From: Sphingosinicella sp. BN140058
GTDB taxonomy: Bacteria > Pseudomonadota > Alphaproteobacteria > Sphingomonadales > Sphingomonadaceae
DNA length: 64,000 bases
Direction of reading: 5' to 3'
NCBI RefSeq assembly: GCF_004135585.1
Contig: NZ_CP035501.1
Coordinates: forward strand, 3,357,501 to 3,421,500
The notes beneath the pieces are model-generated. The model did not search any database. It was not told the DNA's origin and saw only the letters and a program-made list of their open reading frames with translations. Positions 8,178-17,525 of this stretch are shown here, piece by piece. Every line of letters begins with the position of its first letter. The first letter of the stretch is position 1. The position numbers were made by a program, and so were the translations under genes.

Positions 8178-9530
8178 ATGCCCATCGAACTGAAAATGCC
8201 CGCCCTCTCGCCCACCATGGAGGAGGGGACTCTTGCCAAGTGGCTGGTCAAGGAGGGCGACACCGTCGCCGCCGGCGACCTGCTCGCCGAAATCGAGACC
8301 GACAAGGCGACGATGGAATTCGAAGCCGTCGACGAGGGCACGATCGCCAAGATCCTGGTCGCCGAGGGCACCGACGAAGTGAAGGTCGGCACCGTGATCG
8401 CGCTGATTGCCGCCGAGGGCGAGGATGTCAGCGCCGCCTCCGCACCGACCGCGGCGGCCGAGCCGGTGGCGAAGGGCGGCGGCGAGACCGGCGCCGGCCA
8501 GCCCGCAACCCCGACTCCGGCGCCGGATGTGAAGGGCTATGGCGCGAACCCGGCCGAGGACAAGAAGATTGCCGCGGCAACCTCTCCCTCAACGGCGGGC
8601 GGCACCGTCGGCAGCGGCGACCGGGTCAAGGCGAGTCCGCTTGCCCGGCGCATCGCCGAGCAGAAGGGCATCGATCTCGCCGCCGTGAAGGGCACCGGCC
8701 CCGGCGGCCGAATCGTCAAGGTGGACATCGACGGCGCCCGTCCCGGCCAGGCCGCCCCTGCCCAGGCGACGGCACCAGCCGCTGCCGCCGGCGCGCCGCA
8801 GGCCCCGGCGCAGCCGGCCGCGCCCGCGACGATCCCCGACATTCCGCACGAAGCGGTCAAGCTGTCGAACATCCGCAAGACGATCGCGCGGCGGCTCACC
8901 GAATCGAAGCAGAACGTCCCGCACATCTATCTCACCGTCGATATCCAGCTCGACAAATTGCTCAAGCTCCGGTCCGAGCTCAACGCCGGGCTCGAGGGTC
9001 GCGGCGTGAAGCTGTCGGTCAACGACATGCTCATCAAGGCGCTGGCGGCGGCATTGATGGAGGTGCCGAGCTGCAACGTCATGTACACCGGCACCGAACT
9101 CGTCACCTTCAAGCGTGCCGACATTTCGGTGGCGGTGTCGACCCCGACCGGGCTGATCACGCCGATCGTCGCCCAGGCCGACACCAAGTCGCTGTCGGCG
9201 ATCGCGACGGAGATCAAGGAACTTGCCGGCCGCGCCCGCGAAGGCAAGTTGAAGCCCGAGGAATATCAGGGCGGCACCGCCAGCCTCAGCAACATGGGCA
9301 TGTACGGGATCAAGCAGTTCGAGGCCGTGATCAATCCGCCGCAGGGCATGATCATGGCGATCGGCGCCGGCGAGAAGCGCCCCTACGTGATCGACGACAG
9401 CCTCCAGATCGCGACCGTGATGAGCGCCACCGGCAGCTTCGACCACCGCGCGATCGACGGCGCCGACGGCGCCCAGCTGATGCAGGCGTTCAAGCGCCTG
9501 GTCGAAAACCCGCTGGGCATGCTGGCCTAA
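8178..9530 (+). CDS. pdhC: Pyruvate dehydrogenase E2, dihydrolipoyl acetyltransferase
   Basis: 450 residues from the ATG at 8178 ([20 protein letters not shown]), preceded by AGGAG. There is one N-terminal lipoyl domain with lipoyl-Lys43 in ETDKATME. Ala/Pro-rich linkers flank a peripheral-subunit-binding domain ([23 protein letters not shown]). The C-terminal acyltransferase domain carries the catalytic His423 and Asp427 in [13 protein letters not shown]. It forms the core of the PDH complex, passing acetyl from E1 to CoA. E3 (lpd) lies just downstream; the E1 genes are not in this window. Confidence 0.96.
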   Translation: MPIELKMPALSPTMEEGTLAKWLVKEGDTVAAGDLLAEIETDKATMEFEAVDEGTIAKILVAEGTDEVKVGTVIALIAAEGEDVSAASAPTAAAEPVAKGGGETGAGQPATPTPAPDVKGYGANPAEDKKIAAATSPSTAGGTVGSGDRVKASPLARRIAEQKGIDLAAVKGTGPGGRIVKVDIDGARPGQAAPAQATAPAAAAGAPQAPAQPAAPATIPDIPHEAVKLSNIRKTIARRLTESKQNVPHIYLTVDIQLDKLLKLRSELNAGLEGRGVKLSVNDMLIKALAAALMEVPSCNVMYTGTELVTFKRADISVAVSTPTGLITPIVAQADTKSLSAIATEIKELAGRAREGKLKPEEYQGGTASLSNMGMYGIKQFEAVINPPQGMIMAIGAGEKRPYVIDDSLQIATVMSATGSFDHRAIDGADGAQLMQAFKRLVENPLGMLA

Positions 9531-9551
9531 GATGGTGGGGGACTCTCCTCT

Positions 9552-9596
9552 AAGCCCCTCCCCCCTTTGTGGGGAAGGGGTTGGGGAGAGGGTGCG
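9552..9596 (+). repeat. Left arm of GC-rich inverted repeat flanking the DUF559 gene
   Basis: About 45 bp, starting AAGCCCCTCC and ending GAGAGGGTGCG, is an imperfect inverted copy of 9964-10006. Its own halves can also pair. It provides purine-rich sequence just before the likely GTG start of the DUF559 gene. Confidence 0.75.
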
Positions 9597-10029
9597 CTCG
9601 ACTGCGCAGCAGACGAGCGCGCTTCGCAAGGCGAAGCAGATGCGGCGCAATCCGACCGACACCGAGCATCGACTATGGCAACTCGTTCGCGCGAAGAGAT
9701 TGAGCGGATGGAAGGTTCGACGTCAGCAGCCGGTTGGCGCCTACATTGCCGATTCTCTCTGCGCGGCAGCGAAATTGATCGTCGAAGTTGATGGTGGGCA
9801 GCATGCCCGTGACGTCGATACGATGCGGGGCGCTTGGCTGCGGCGCCAAGGCTTCACCACTCTACGGTTCTGGAACAACGATATCTTCAACAATGAAGAG
9901 GGCGTGCTGACGTCGATCCTCTCGGCGCTCGAAGCGTCCGCCGCGGCATCGAGGCGCGACGGTCGCACCCTCTCCCCAGCCCTCTCCCGCAAGGGGAGAG
10001 GGGCTTTAGTGGAGCACTCTGATGGCTGA
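9592..10029 (+). CDS. DUF559 endonuclease-like protein
   Basis: 145 residues from a GTG at 9592. Other possible starts are the ATG at 9532, which lies in the repeat arm, and an ATG at 9640. The core reads ALRKAKQMRRNPTDTEHRLWQLVR, VRRQQPVGAYIADSLC, LIVEVDGGQHARDVD and WLRRQGFTTLRFWNNDI. This is the DUF559 fold related to Vsr/REase nucleases: the VEVDGGQH block supplies the acidic active site and Q-x-H. Its biological role is not established. The gene is bounded by inverted repeats, splits the pdhC-lpd pair, and overlaps lpd by 8 bp. Confidence 0.8.
   Translation: MRSTAQQTSALRKAKQMRRNPTDTEHRLWQLVRAKRLSGWKVRRQQPVGAYIADSLCAAAKLIVEVDGGQHARDVDTMRGAWLRRQGFTTLRFWNNDIFNNEEGVLTSILSALEASAAASRRDGRTLSPALSRKGRGALVEHSDG
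9964..10006 (+). repeat. Right arm of GC-rich inverted repeat flanking the DUF559 gene
   Basis: Starts CGCACCCTCTCC and ends GAGAGGGGCTT. It is the inverted partner of 9552-9596 and lies inside the 3' end of the DUF559 frame, encoding a low-complexity tail (LSPALSRKGRGA). The CCCTCTCCC/GGGGAGAGG core resembles the REP-like array at 31701-31816. Confidence 0.75.
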
Positions 10030-11404
10030 CACTTACGATCTCATCGTCCTTGGTTCCGGGCCCGGCGGCTATGTCGCCGCGATCCGCGCGGCGCAGCTTG
10101 GGCTCAAGACCGCGATCGTCGAGCGGGAGAAGCTTGGCGGCATCTGCCTCAACTGGGGCTGTATCCCGACAAAGGCGCTGCTGCGCACCTCGGAAATCAA
10201 CCATTATCTCACCCACGCTTCCGCTTACGGCCTCTCGGCCGAAAAGGTCAGCTTCGATCTCGCCAAGATCGTCGACCGCAGCCGCAAGGTCGCCGGCCAG
10301 CTCAATGCCGGCGTCAAGGGGCTGATGAAGAAGAACAAGATCACCGTCGTCGAAGGCGATGGGGCGCTCAAGGGCAAGGGCGTGCTGACCGTCACCAAGG
10401 ACGGCAAGACCACCGAGCTCAACGCCAAGCACATCATCGTCGCCACCGGTGCGCGCGCCCGCGACCTGCCGTTCGCCAAGGCCGACGGCAAGCGGGTCTG
10501 GACCTATCGCCACGCCATGGTGCCGGCGGAGATGCCATCCAAGCTGCTGGTCATCGGATCGGGCGCGATCGGCGTCGAGTTCGCCAGTTTCTATTCGGAC
10601 ATGGGCGCCAAGGTGACGATCGTCGAGATGCTCGACCGCATCCTTCCGGTCGAGGACGAGGAGGTCTCCGCCTTCGTCCACAAGGCCCTGACCAAGCAGG
10701 GCATGACCCTTCACACCAGCTCCGGCGTCGAAAAGCTCGAAGTCACCGGCAGCGGCGTCAAGGCGACTCTGAAGGGCGGCGCCGTCGAGGAATTCTCGCA
10801 CTGCATCGTCGCCATCGGCATCGTCCCCAACACCGAGAATATCGGCATCGAGGCGCTCGGCATCGAGACCAATCGGGGCCACATCGTCACCGACGGTTAC
10901 GGCCGCACCAATGTCGAAGGCATCTACGCGATCGGCGACGTCACGGGGCCGCCCTGGCTTGCCCACAAAGCGAGCCATGAAGGCGTCGTCTGCGTCGAGG
11001 CGATCGCCGGCAAGAAGCCGCATCCGTTCGAGACCTGGAATATCCCGGGCTGCACCTATTCGCGGCCGCAGGTCGCCTCCGTCGGCCTGACCGAGGCCAA
11101 GGCCAAGGAAGTGGGCCACGAGGTCAAGGTCGGCAAATTCCCGTTCATCGGAAACGGCAAGGCGATTGCGCTCGGCGAAGCGGAAGGCTTCGTCAAGACG
11201 GTGTTCGATGCCAAGACCGGCGAATTGCTCGGTGCGCACATGGTCGGCGCCGAGGTCACCGAGCTGATCCAGGGCTATGTCGTGGCGCGCCAGCTCGAGA
11301 CGACCGAGGAAGATCTGATGCACACCGTCTTCCCGCATCCGACGCTGAGCGAGATGATGCACGAGAGCGTGCTCGACGCCTACGGTCGCGCCATTCATTA
11401 TTGA
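10022..11404 (+). CDS. lpd: Dihydrolipoyl dehydrogenase (E3)
   Basis: A 460-residue flavoprotein. The FAD-binding GSGPGG is at 11-16, the redox-active disulfide is Cys42-Cys47 (GGICLNWGCIPT), the NAD-binding segment is VIGSGAIGVEFASFY, and the C-terminal catalytic pair is His439-Glu444 in HPTLSE. It reoxidises dihydrolipoamide of PDH (and possibly other 2-oxoacid dehydrogenases), reducing NAD. TGGAG precedes the ATG. The start overlaps the DUF559 gene, so it is likely transcribed with pdhC through that insert. Confidence 0.97.
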   Translation: MADTYDLIVLGSGPGGYVAAIRAAQLGLKTAIVEREKLGGICLNWGCIPTKALLRTSEINHYLTHASAYGLSAEKVSFDLAKIVDRSRKVAGQLNAGVKGLMKKNKITVVEGDGALKGKGVLTVTKDGKTTELNAKHIIVATGARARDLPFAKADGKRVWTYRHAMVPAEMPSKLLVIGSGAIGVEFASFYSDMGAKVTIVEMLDRILPVEDEEVSAFVHKALTKQGMTLHTSSGVEKLEVTGSGVKATLKGGAVEEFSHCIVAIGIVPNTENIGIEALGIETNRGHIVTDGYGRTNVEGIYAIGDVTGPPWLAHKASHEGVVCVEAIAGKKPHPFETWNIPGCTYSRPQVASVGLTEAKAKEVGHEVKVGKFPFIGNGKAIALGEAEGFVKTVFDAKTGELLGAHMVGAEVTELIQGYVVARQLETTEEDLMHTVFPHPTLSEMMHESVLDAYGRAIHY

Positions 11405-11495
11405 TGCTGCGCTCCGCGCCCGCAGCGGGCGCGGAACGACCCTCCTCGGCTCTCGTTCGAGGATCGTCATCCGACGGAAGGCGAGGAGGGACGAC

Positions 11496-11684
11496 GTGAA
11501 GGCATCTGGGTGGATTGCGCCGGCAGCGGCGTTGGCGCTCGCCGCGTGCGGCAGCGGCGACGAGCGAAGCGAGGCATCGGACGATCTCGCCACCGACAAC
11601 ATGGTCACCGGCGAAAATGTGGTGGACGATTCCGGCGCGGCGAACAGCCTCGACGTCAACGGAGCAACGCCGACCGCCTCGTGA
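11496..11684 (+). CDS. Small lipoprotein of unknown function
   Basis: 62 residues from a GTG with GAGGAGGG upstream. The lipobox ALAAC (Cys at about 18) follows a short hydrophobic helix. The mature part is short, acidic and low in complexity (DERSEASDDLATDNMVTGENVVDD). No family is recognised. It sits alone between lpd and the amidohydrolase cluster. Confidence 0.6.
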   Translation: MKASGWIAPAAALALAACGSGDERSEASDDLATDNMVTGENVVDDSGAANSLDVNGATPTAS

Positions 11685-11771
11685 GCGTCGGTTCGACCGA
11701 TCCGCACCACGACCAAAGTCGCACAGACGGGCGCTTGAAGCGGGCCGGGGGGCATGCTCTACCTTCCGGCC

Positions 11772-13832
11772 ATGAAATCATCGTCGCTGTTCGCCGCCAC
11801 CCTGTTCGTCTCCACCATCAATTCCACCGCCGCCCCCGCCGCGCCGCTCGGCGAAACATATACGGTGATCGTCGGCGGACGGAATGTCGGCCATCTCGAT
11901 GCGGTCAGCGAGGGCGCTACCACCCGCATCGTGTGGGACATCAAGAATAACGGACGGGGGCCGACGATCGCCGAGACGTTGAGCGTCGATGCCGCCGGTA
12001 TCCCCGTCGCCTGGAAGGTCACCGGCGCGACCACGTTCGGCGGCAAGGTCGACGAGAGCTTCACCGCCCGCGGCAAGGCGGCACGCTGGACCGACAGCAC
12101 GGGTTCCGGCAGCGGCGCCATTGCCGATCCGAGCCTCTACGTGCCCCAGAATGGCAGCCCCTGGGCGCTCGGCCTCTATGCCCGGGCGCTGCTTGCCGAC
12201 GCCGACCGGCAGATGCCGGCGCTTCCCGGCGGCACGCTGCGGCTGGAGAAAGGGGAGACGCTTACGCTGCGCGGCGCTGGCGGTCCGGTCGAAGCGACGG
12301 CCTATGCGTTGAGCGGGATCAATCTCAATCCGGAGTATTTCCTGCTCGACGAGCAGGGCCGGCTGTTCGCCGCGATCGGCGGCCGCGGCGTGACGGTACG
12401 CAAGGGCTATGAGGGCGAGGATCAGCGGCTCCGCGACCTCGCCGAGCGCATGTCCGCCGCGCGCTACGCCGAGATCCAGAAATCCACCGCCCACGTCTAT
12501 TCGGCACCGATCCGGATCCGCAACGTCCGGCTGTTCGACCCCAAGACCCTGGCGCTTACCGAACCCAGATCGGTGCTGGTCTGGCGCGACAGCATCGCGG
12601 CGGTGGAGCCGCTCGACAGCCCGGCGACACGCGGCGAGGTGACGATCGACGGCGCCGGCGGAACCCTGGTGGCGGGCATGACCGAGATGCACGGCCATGT
12701 CTCGGAAGACGATGCCGTGCTCAACCTCGCCGCCGGGATCACCACGATCCGCGACATGGGCAACGACAATGACGAACTGGAAGCGATCATCGATCGCATC
12801 GAGAGCGGCCGGTCGGCCGGATCGCGGATCGTACCCAGCGGCTTCATCGAAGGGCGCAGTCCGTTCAGCTCCAACAACGGCATCGTCGCCGAGAGCGAGG
12901 CGGAGGCGGTCGAGGCGGTGCGCTATTATGCCGCCCGGGGCTATTGGCAGATCAAGATCTACAACAGCATCGATCCCGCCTGGGTGCCGGCGATGGTCGC
13001 GGAAGCGCACCGGCTTGGCCTGCGGGTCTGCGGCCATGTCCCGGCCTTCTCGACCGCCGACGCGATGATGGAGGCGGGCTATGACGAACTCACCCATATC
13101 AACCAGTTCGTGCTCGGGTGGGTGCTGCAACCCGGCGAGGACACGCGCAACCTGCTTCGCCTGACCGCATTGCGGCGGCTGAAAGGACTCGATCTCGACG
13201 CGCCCAAGGTGCGCAAGACGATCGACCTGATCGTGTCGAAGAAGATCGCGATCGATCCCACCCTGGTGATCCACGAAGCCTTTACGCAGACCCGCAACGG
13301 CCAGGTGCCGCCGGGAATGGCGGACTATCTCGATCATCTGCCGGTGGCCGAGCAGCGCGGTGCCAAGCAGGCCTGGGTCGATCTTTCGGCCCCTGGCGAC
13401 GACCAGGCCTATCGCGCCGCCTTCGACCAGATCGTCGCCACGCTCAGAATCCTCAACGACAAGGGTGTGATGATCGTCCCGGGTACCGACATGGGCGGCG
13501 CCTTCACCTATCACCGCGAGCTCGAACTCTACCAGAAGATCGGCATGACCCCGGCCCAGATCCTGAAGCGGGCCACCTTCGACACGGCCGCCTATCTCGG
13601 CCAGGACCAGAGGCGTGGATCGATCGAGAAGGGCAAGCTCGCCGATTTCTTCCTGATCGCCGGCGATCCCACCCGCGATCTCAAGGCGATCAAGTCGATT
13701 GCGATGGTGGTGAAGAACGGCACCGTCTACTTCCCGACCGAGATCTACCAGCGCTTCGGCATCGCGCCGTTCGCGGAGCCGCCGAAGGTCACCGTCGCGG
13801 CCTCGCCGAGCGCGCAGGCGCCCACCTCATGA
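11772..13832 (+). CDS. Secreted metal-dependent amidohydrolase with N-terminal extension
   Basis: 686 residues from the ATG at 11772, which opens a signal peptide (MKSSSLFAATLFVSTINSTAAPAA). The first roughly 210 residues form an extra domain I do not recognise. The TIM-barrel amidohydrolase part has the metal ligands HGH (MTEMHGHV), His in VCGHVPAF, His in ELTHINQF, and Asp in VPGTDMGG. It resembles imidazolonepropionase/prolidase-type amidohydrolases, probably periplasmic; the substrate is unknown. Its stop overlaps the next gene (ATGA), so the transporter is translated together with it. Confidence 0.85.
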   Translation: MKSSSLFAATLFVSTINSTAAPAAPLGETYTVIVGGRNVGHLDAVSEGATTRIVWDIKNNGRGPTIAETLSVDAAGIPVAWKVTGATTFGGKVDESFTARGKAARWTDSTGSGSGAIADPSLYVPQNGSPWALGLYARALLADADRQMPALPGGTLRLEKGETLTLRGAGGPVEATAYALSGINLNPEYFLLDEQGRLFAAIGGRGVTVRKGYEGEDQRLRDLAERMSAARYAEIQKSTAHVYSAPIRIRNVRLFDPKTLALTEPRSVLVWRDSIAAVEPLDSPATRGEVTIDGAGGTLVAGMTEMHGHVSEDDAVLNLAAGITTIRDMGNDNDELEAIIDRIESGRSAGSRIVPSGFIEGRSPFSSNNGIVAESEAEAVEAVRYYAARGYWQIKIYNSIDPAWVPAMVAEAHRLGLRVCGHVPAFSTADAMMEAGYDELTHINQFVLGWVLQPGEDTRNLLRLTALRRLKGLDLDAPKVRKTIDLIVSKKIAIDPTLVIHEAFTQTRNGQVPPGMADYLDHLPVAEQRGAKQAWVDLSAPGDDQAYRAAFDQIVATLRILNDKGVMIVPGTDMGGAFTYHRELELYQKIGMTPAQILKRATFDTAAYLGQDQRRGSIEKGKLADFFLIAGDPTRDLKAIKSIAMVVKNGTVYFPTEIYQRFGIAPFAEPPKVTVAASPSAQAPTS

Positions 13833-15241
13833 GCCGCGATCTCGACTTCCAAGCTTCGAGCGCGCTTCCGCCGTTCGGAACGGCCGAGATGCCGCCGACG
13901 CCGCGCTCCTGGTGGCGGATCGTCGGACCTGGAATCGTTGCCGCCGGCGTCGGGCTCGCCTCGGGCGAGTTCATTCTCTACCCTTATATCGCGAGTCAGG
14001 TCGGCCTGGTGTTCATCTGGGCGGCGGCGGCGGGCCTCATCACCCAGTTCTTCATCAACATGGAAATCGAGCGCTACACGCTCGCCACCGGCGAGACCGT
14101 GCTCACCGGCTTCAGCCGCCTCGGCCGCCATTGGGGGCTGATCTTTGCTCTGCTCGCGATCCTGGCCAACCTCTGGCCCGGCTGGGCGACCGGAGCGGCG
14201 ACCCTGATCACCTTTCTGGTCGGCGGCAACGTCAGCCTGATCGCGATCGCAATTCTCGTCCTTATCGGCCTGATCCTGACGCTGTCGCCGGTCGTCTATC
14301 GTGCCCTCGAGCGCACACAGATGCTCAAGGTCGCCGGAGTCTGTGCCCTGATCCTGCTCGCCATCCTGTTCGCGATCCCCGGCGATCTGTGGGGCAAGGC
14401 ACCGGCGCTCGCCGCTGACGTCCGCATTCCTGCCGAAACGCTCGGCTGGCCGCTGCTGCTCGGCGCGCTGGCCTATGCCGGGGCAGGGGGCGGCCAGAAT
14501 CTCTGCCAGTCCAACTGGATCCGCGACAAGGGCTTCGGGATGGGCATCCACGCGCCCAAGATCGTCAGCCCGCTGACCGGAGAGCCCGTCGCGGATGCCG
14601 GCACCGGCTGGCAGTTCGAACCGAATGCCGAGGCCATGGGCCGTTGGCGCGCCTGGTGGCGCTTCGCGAATCTGGAACAACTCGCCACCTTCGTAACGAT
14701 CAGTTTCCTCACCATCCTGTTCACCTCGTTGCTCGCCTACGCGACCCTGTCGGGGCGGACCGACTTGCCGCGCGACATCAGCTTTCTCCAGATCGAGGCG
14801 GCGACCCTGTCGACGCTGGTGGGGCCATGGTTCGGAACCCTGTTTCTGGCGATCGGCGCCTTTTCGCTGTTCGCGGCGGCGCTCGGGATCGTCGATTACA
14901 CCGCCCGGCTGACCGCGGACGTGCTGCGGACCAGCTACATGAAGCGGACCAGCGAAAGCGTCGTCTATGCCTGCATCGTCTGGGCGATCGTGCTGGTCGG
15001 GATCGCGATCATTGGAACCGGCCTTGATCAGCCGTTGATCCTGCTCGTCATCGCCGGCTGCGTCGCCGCCTTCATGATGTTCGTCTATTCCGCATTGCTG
15101 ATCGTGCTCAACCGGCGCCTGCTTGCGCCGGAGATCCGCCCGGCCGCCTACCGGATCGGCTTCCTCGTCTGGGCGGTGGCCTTGTTCGGCACTCTGTCGG
15201 TGATCACCATCCTCGATCAGGCGAAGAAGCTGGTCGGGTGA
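13829..15241 (+). CDS. Nramp-superfamily (divalent-metal-transporter-like) membrane protein with atypical metal site
   Basis: 470 residues with about 11 hydrophobic helices. The start RIVGPGIVAAGVGLASGEF corresponds to Nramp TM1, and GALAYAGAGGGQNLCQSNWIRDKG corresponds to TM6. Canonical Nramp proteins have DPGN in TM1 and MPH in TM6 to bind Mn or Fe; here these are ASGE and AGAGGGQ, so the substrate may differ. It is coupled by ATGA to the upstream amidohydrolase, and a second amidohydrolase follows. It may supply or export an ion, or a product, used by these enzymes; that is inference. Confidence 0.75.
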   Translation: MSRDLDFQASSALPPFGTAEMPPTPRSWWRIVGPGIVAAGVGLASGEFILYPYIASQVGLVFIWAAAAGLITQFFINMEIERYTLATGETVLTGFSRLGRHWGLIFALLAILANLWPGWATGAATLITFLVGGNVSLIAIAILVLIGLILTLSPVVYRALERTQMLKVAGVCALILLAILFAIPGDLWGKAPALAADVRIPAETLGWPLLLGALAYAGAGGGQNLCQSNWIRDKGFGMGIHAPKIVSPLTGEPVADAGTGWQFEPNAEAMGRWRAWWRFANLEQLATFVTISFLTILFTSLLAYATLSGRTDLPRDISFLQIEAATLSTLVGPWFGTLFLAIGAFSLFAAALGIVDYTARLTADVLRTSYMKRTSESVVYACIVWAIVLVGIAIIGTGLDQPLILLVIAGCVAAFMMFVYSALLIVLNRRLLAPEIRPAAYRIGFLVWAVALFGTLSVITILDQAKKLVG

Positions 15242-15316
15242 AGTTTCGCGGCGGCTCGACAGGCTTGCCGCGTCATGGCTATCGATAGCGGTCCCTCTCT
15301 CCCGGAGCCGTCCCGC

Positions 15317-16594
15317 ATGCGCCAAATCCCCTTCGCCGCTCTTCTGCTCGCCGCCGCGTCACCCGTCTCCGCCGAAACAATCGTGGTGACTGCCGATCGC
15401 ATGGTCGACGTGCTGGCCGGGAAGGTTGTGGAGGAACCGGTGGTGGTGATCACCGACGGGCGCATCGCGTCGGTGGTGTCGCGCGGCGGCGCCAGGCCGA
15501 ACATACCCGAAGGCGCCAAGCGGATCGATCTTCCGGGCAAGACGCTTCTGCCGGGGCTGATCGACATGCACGTCCACCTCGACTCCAATCCGCGTTTCGG
15601 CGGCTATACCGGTCTGCAATTCACCGACATGTTCTGGGTCGCCCAGGGCGTCCAAAATGCCCAGGACATGCTGCGCGCCGGCTTCACCACTGTTCGCAAT
15701 GTCGGATCGGAACATTATTCCGATGTCGGCTACAAGCAGGCGATCGACGAGGGCCTCATGGTGGGGCCGCGCATCGTTCCGGCGGCGCACGCGCTGTCGG
15801 CGACCGGCGGCCATTGCGACCAAACCTATCTGCCGCCGTCGTTCAAGGCAAAGGGCGAGGCGGTCGGCGACGGTCCGCAGGAGCTGCGCGCCCGGGTTCG
15901 CGAGCAGCGCAAATATGGTGCCGAGGTGATCAAGGTCTGCGCCACGGGCGGAGTCTTCTCGCGCAATACCGAGCCCGGGCAGCAACAGCTCTCCGAGGAC
16001 GAGCTTCGCGCCATTGCCGAAGAAGCGCATCAATGGGGCCTGAAGGTTGCCGCGCACGCCCATGGCGCAGCCGGCATCAAGGCGGCCATTCGCGCCGGCA
16101 TCGACACGATCGAACATGCCAGCCTGATCGATGCCGAAGGCATTCGCCTTGCCAAGGAGCGCGGAGCTTATCTGTCGATGGACATCTTCAATACCGAATA
16201 TACCCAGGCGGAGGGCGCCAAGAACGGCGTTCTCGAGGACAATCTGCGCAAGGACCGGGAAGTCGCTCAGATCCAACGCGACAATTTCCGAGCGGCGCAC
16301 AAGGCCGGCGCGCGGATGATCTTTGGCTCCGACGCCGGCGTGATGCCGCATGGAACGGTTGGTGGCCAATTCCGCTGGATGGTCGAATATGGGATGAGCC
16401 CGATGGAGGCGATCCAGGCGGCCACTCGGACCGCGGCGCAGGCGCTCGGCCGCGACAAGGATGTCGGCGCGATCGCCGCCGGGCGCTATGGCGACATCAT
16501 CGCGGTGAGCGGAGATCCGATCGCCAACATCCGTGAGCTCGAAGACGTCGATGTCGTGATCAAGGGCGGCGAGGTCGTCAAGAACGAGGGATGA
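15317..16594 (+). CDS. Secreted amidohydrolase (Xaa-Pro dipeptidase/imidazolonepropionase-like)
   Basis: 425 residues from the ATG at 15317, preceded by GGAG at 9 bp and opening a signal peptide (MRQIPFAALLLAAASPVSA). The active-site series is intact: HVH in LIDMHVHLD, candidate carbamylated Lys in EVIKVCATGG, His in AAHAHGAAG and IEHASLI, and Asp in FGSDAGVMPHG. This is the standard binuclear amidohydrolase set. Related enzymes in sphingomonads and Xanthomonads cleave dipeptides or modified amino acids; the exact substrate is not readable. It overlaps the DUF3140 gene by 4 bp. Confidence 0.88.
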   Translation: MRQIPFAALLLAAASPVSAETIVVTADRMVDVLAGKVVEEPVVVITDGRIASVVSRGGARPNIPEGAKRIDLPGKTLLPGLIDMHVHLDSNPRFGGYTGLQFTDMFWVAQGVQNAQDMLRAGFTTVRNVGSEHYSDVGYKQAIDEGLMVGPRIVPAAHALSATGGHCDQTYLPPSFKAKGEAVGDGPQELRARVREQRKYGAEVIKVCATGGVFSRNTEPGQQQLSEDELRAIAEEAHQWGLKVAAHAHGAAGIKAAIRAGIDTIEHASLIDAEGIRLAKERGAYLSMDIFNTEYTQAEGAKNGVLEDNLRKDREVAQIQRDNFRAAHKAGARMIFGSDAGVMPHGTVGGQFRWMVEYGMSPMEAIQAATRTAAQALGRDKDVGAIAAGRYGDIIAVSGDPIANIRELEDVDVVIKGGEVVKNEG

Positions 16595-16920
16595 GCCTCG
16601 ATCCCGCGGCGGTGCGCGCGGCGTTCGCCGCCGCGGTCAACATGGATGCGGCCGAACTCGAAGAGTGGCTCGAGACTCCGGAGAGCCTCTCCGTCGGTCA
16701 GAAGAAGGACGGGGCGCTGGAAAGCGTCGGCCACGCCGCCGGCCGCCGCCTCGTCACCCTCCTGCGCAGCGATCCCGGGGCGCTCGACGAAGACGCGTAT
16801 CGGCTGATGCGGAAGGCTGTCGGCTTCATCCGCCGGCACCGCGCCCAGGAACCCGCCAACATGGTGACCTCGCGCTGGCGTTACGCGCTGATGAACTGGG
16901 GCCACGATCCGCTCAAGTGA
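16591..16920 (+). CDS. DUF3140 domain protein
   Basis: 109 residues covering the whole DUF3140 family: NMDAAELEEWLETPES, ESVGHAAGRR, LMRKAVGFIRRHRAQEP and the highly conserved end SRWRYALMNWGHDPLK. The function is unknown; homologues are small cytosolic proteins, often annotated as DNA-binding. The ATG overlaps the amidohydrolase stop (ATGA), and a terminator follows directly, so this closes the operon. Confidence 0.85.
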   Translation: MSLDPAAVRAAFAAAVNMDAAELEEWLETPESLSVGQKKDGALESVGHAAGRRLVTLLRSDPGALDEDAYRLMRKAVGFIRRHRAQEPANMVTSRWRYALMNWGHDPLK

Positions 16921-16927
16921 AGCGGCG

Positions 16928-16954
16928 GGCCGCCACGAACGACGGCCTTTTTTT
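16928..16954 (+). terminator. Intrinsic terminator after DUF3140
   Basis: GGCCG (16928-16932) pairs with CGGCC (16943-16947) and is followed at once by seven T residues (16948-16954). The stem is short but GC-only. The position, 8 bp past the stop codon, fits the end of the amidohydrolase operon. Confidence 0.65.
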
Positions 16955-17088
16955 CGCGTAACCCTTTTCCGCTGAAGTCATGGACTTGCGCGGGGCGCTG
17001 GTCAGAGCAGGGCCCGTCACTGCCGCAGGCGTCTTGCGTTTTTGGCTCACATGACGATCTAGGTCGCAACCGAAGGGAGCTGAAGCGA

Positions 17089-17490
17089 ATGAAGGGTTAT
17101 TGCGACAACATCGAAGACGTCACGGTTGCCAACGAAGATTTCCGCCGGGTGCTCTACACCGGCAAGAACCTGCAGCTGGTGCTGATGACCCTGAAGCCCG
17201 GCGAGGAGATCGGCGAGGAGGTCCACGAGGATCGAGACCAGTTCTTCCGGATCGAGGAAGGTGCCGGGACCATCTACATCGACGGCACCCCGAACAAGGT
17301 TGAGGACGATTTCGCCGTCATCGTACCCGCGGGTGCCCGTCACAACGTGGTCAACGACGGCACCGAACCGCTGCGTCTGTACACCCTGTATGGGCCGCCG
17401 GAGCATAAGGACGGCGTCGTTCATAAGACCAAGGAACAGGCCGACCGCGATCACGAGAATGACGAGTGGACCGGCGAGACGACCGAATAG
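17089..17490 (+). CDS. Cupin-domain protein
   Basis: 133 residues starting MKGYCDNIEDVTVANEDFR, with GAAGGGAG upstream. Cupin motif 1 is LKPGEEIGEEVHEDRDQFFRIEEG, with HxD in place of the usual HxH. Motif 2 is VPAGARHNVVNDG, with Pro, Gly and His conserved. It is a single-domain beta barrel that probably binds a metal through those residues. The tail is highly charged (HKTKEQADRDHENDE). The substrate is unknown. Confidence 0.85.
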   Translation: MKGYCDNIEDVTVANEDFRRVLYTGKNLQLVLMTLKPGEEIGEEVHEDRDQFFRIEEGAGTIYIDGTPNKVEDDFAVIVPAGARHNVVNDGTEPLRLYTLYGPPEHKDGVVHKTKEQADRDHENDEWTGETTE

Positions 17491-17525
17491 TCGGTGGTCC
17501 GCATTTGCGGGCGTAGCAAGGCCGG

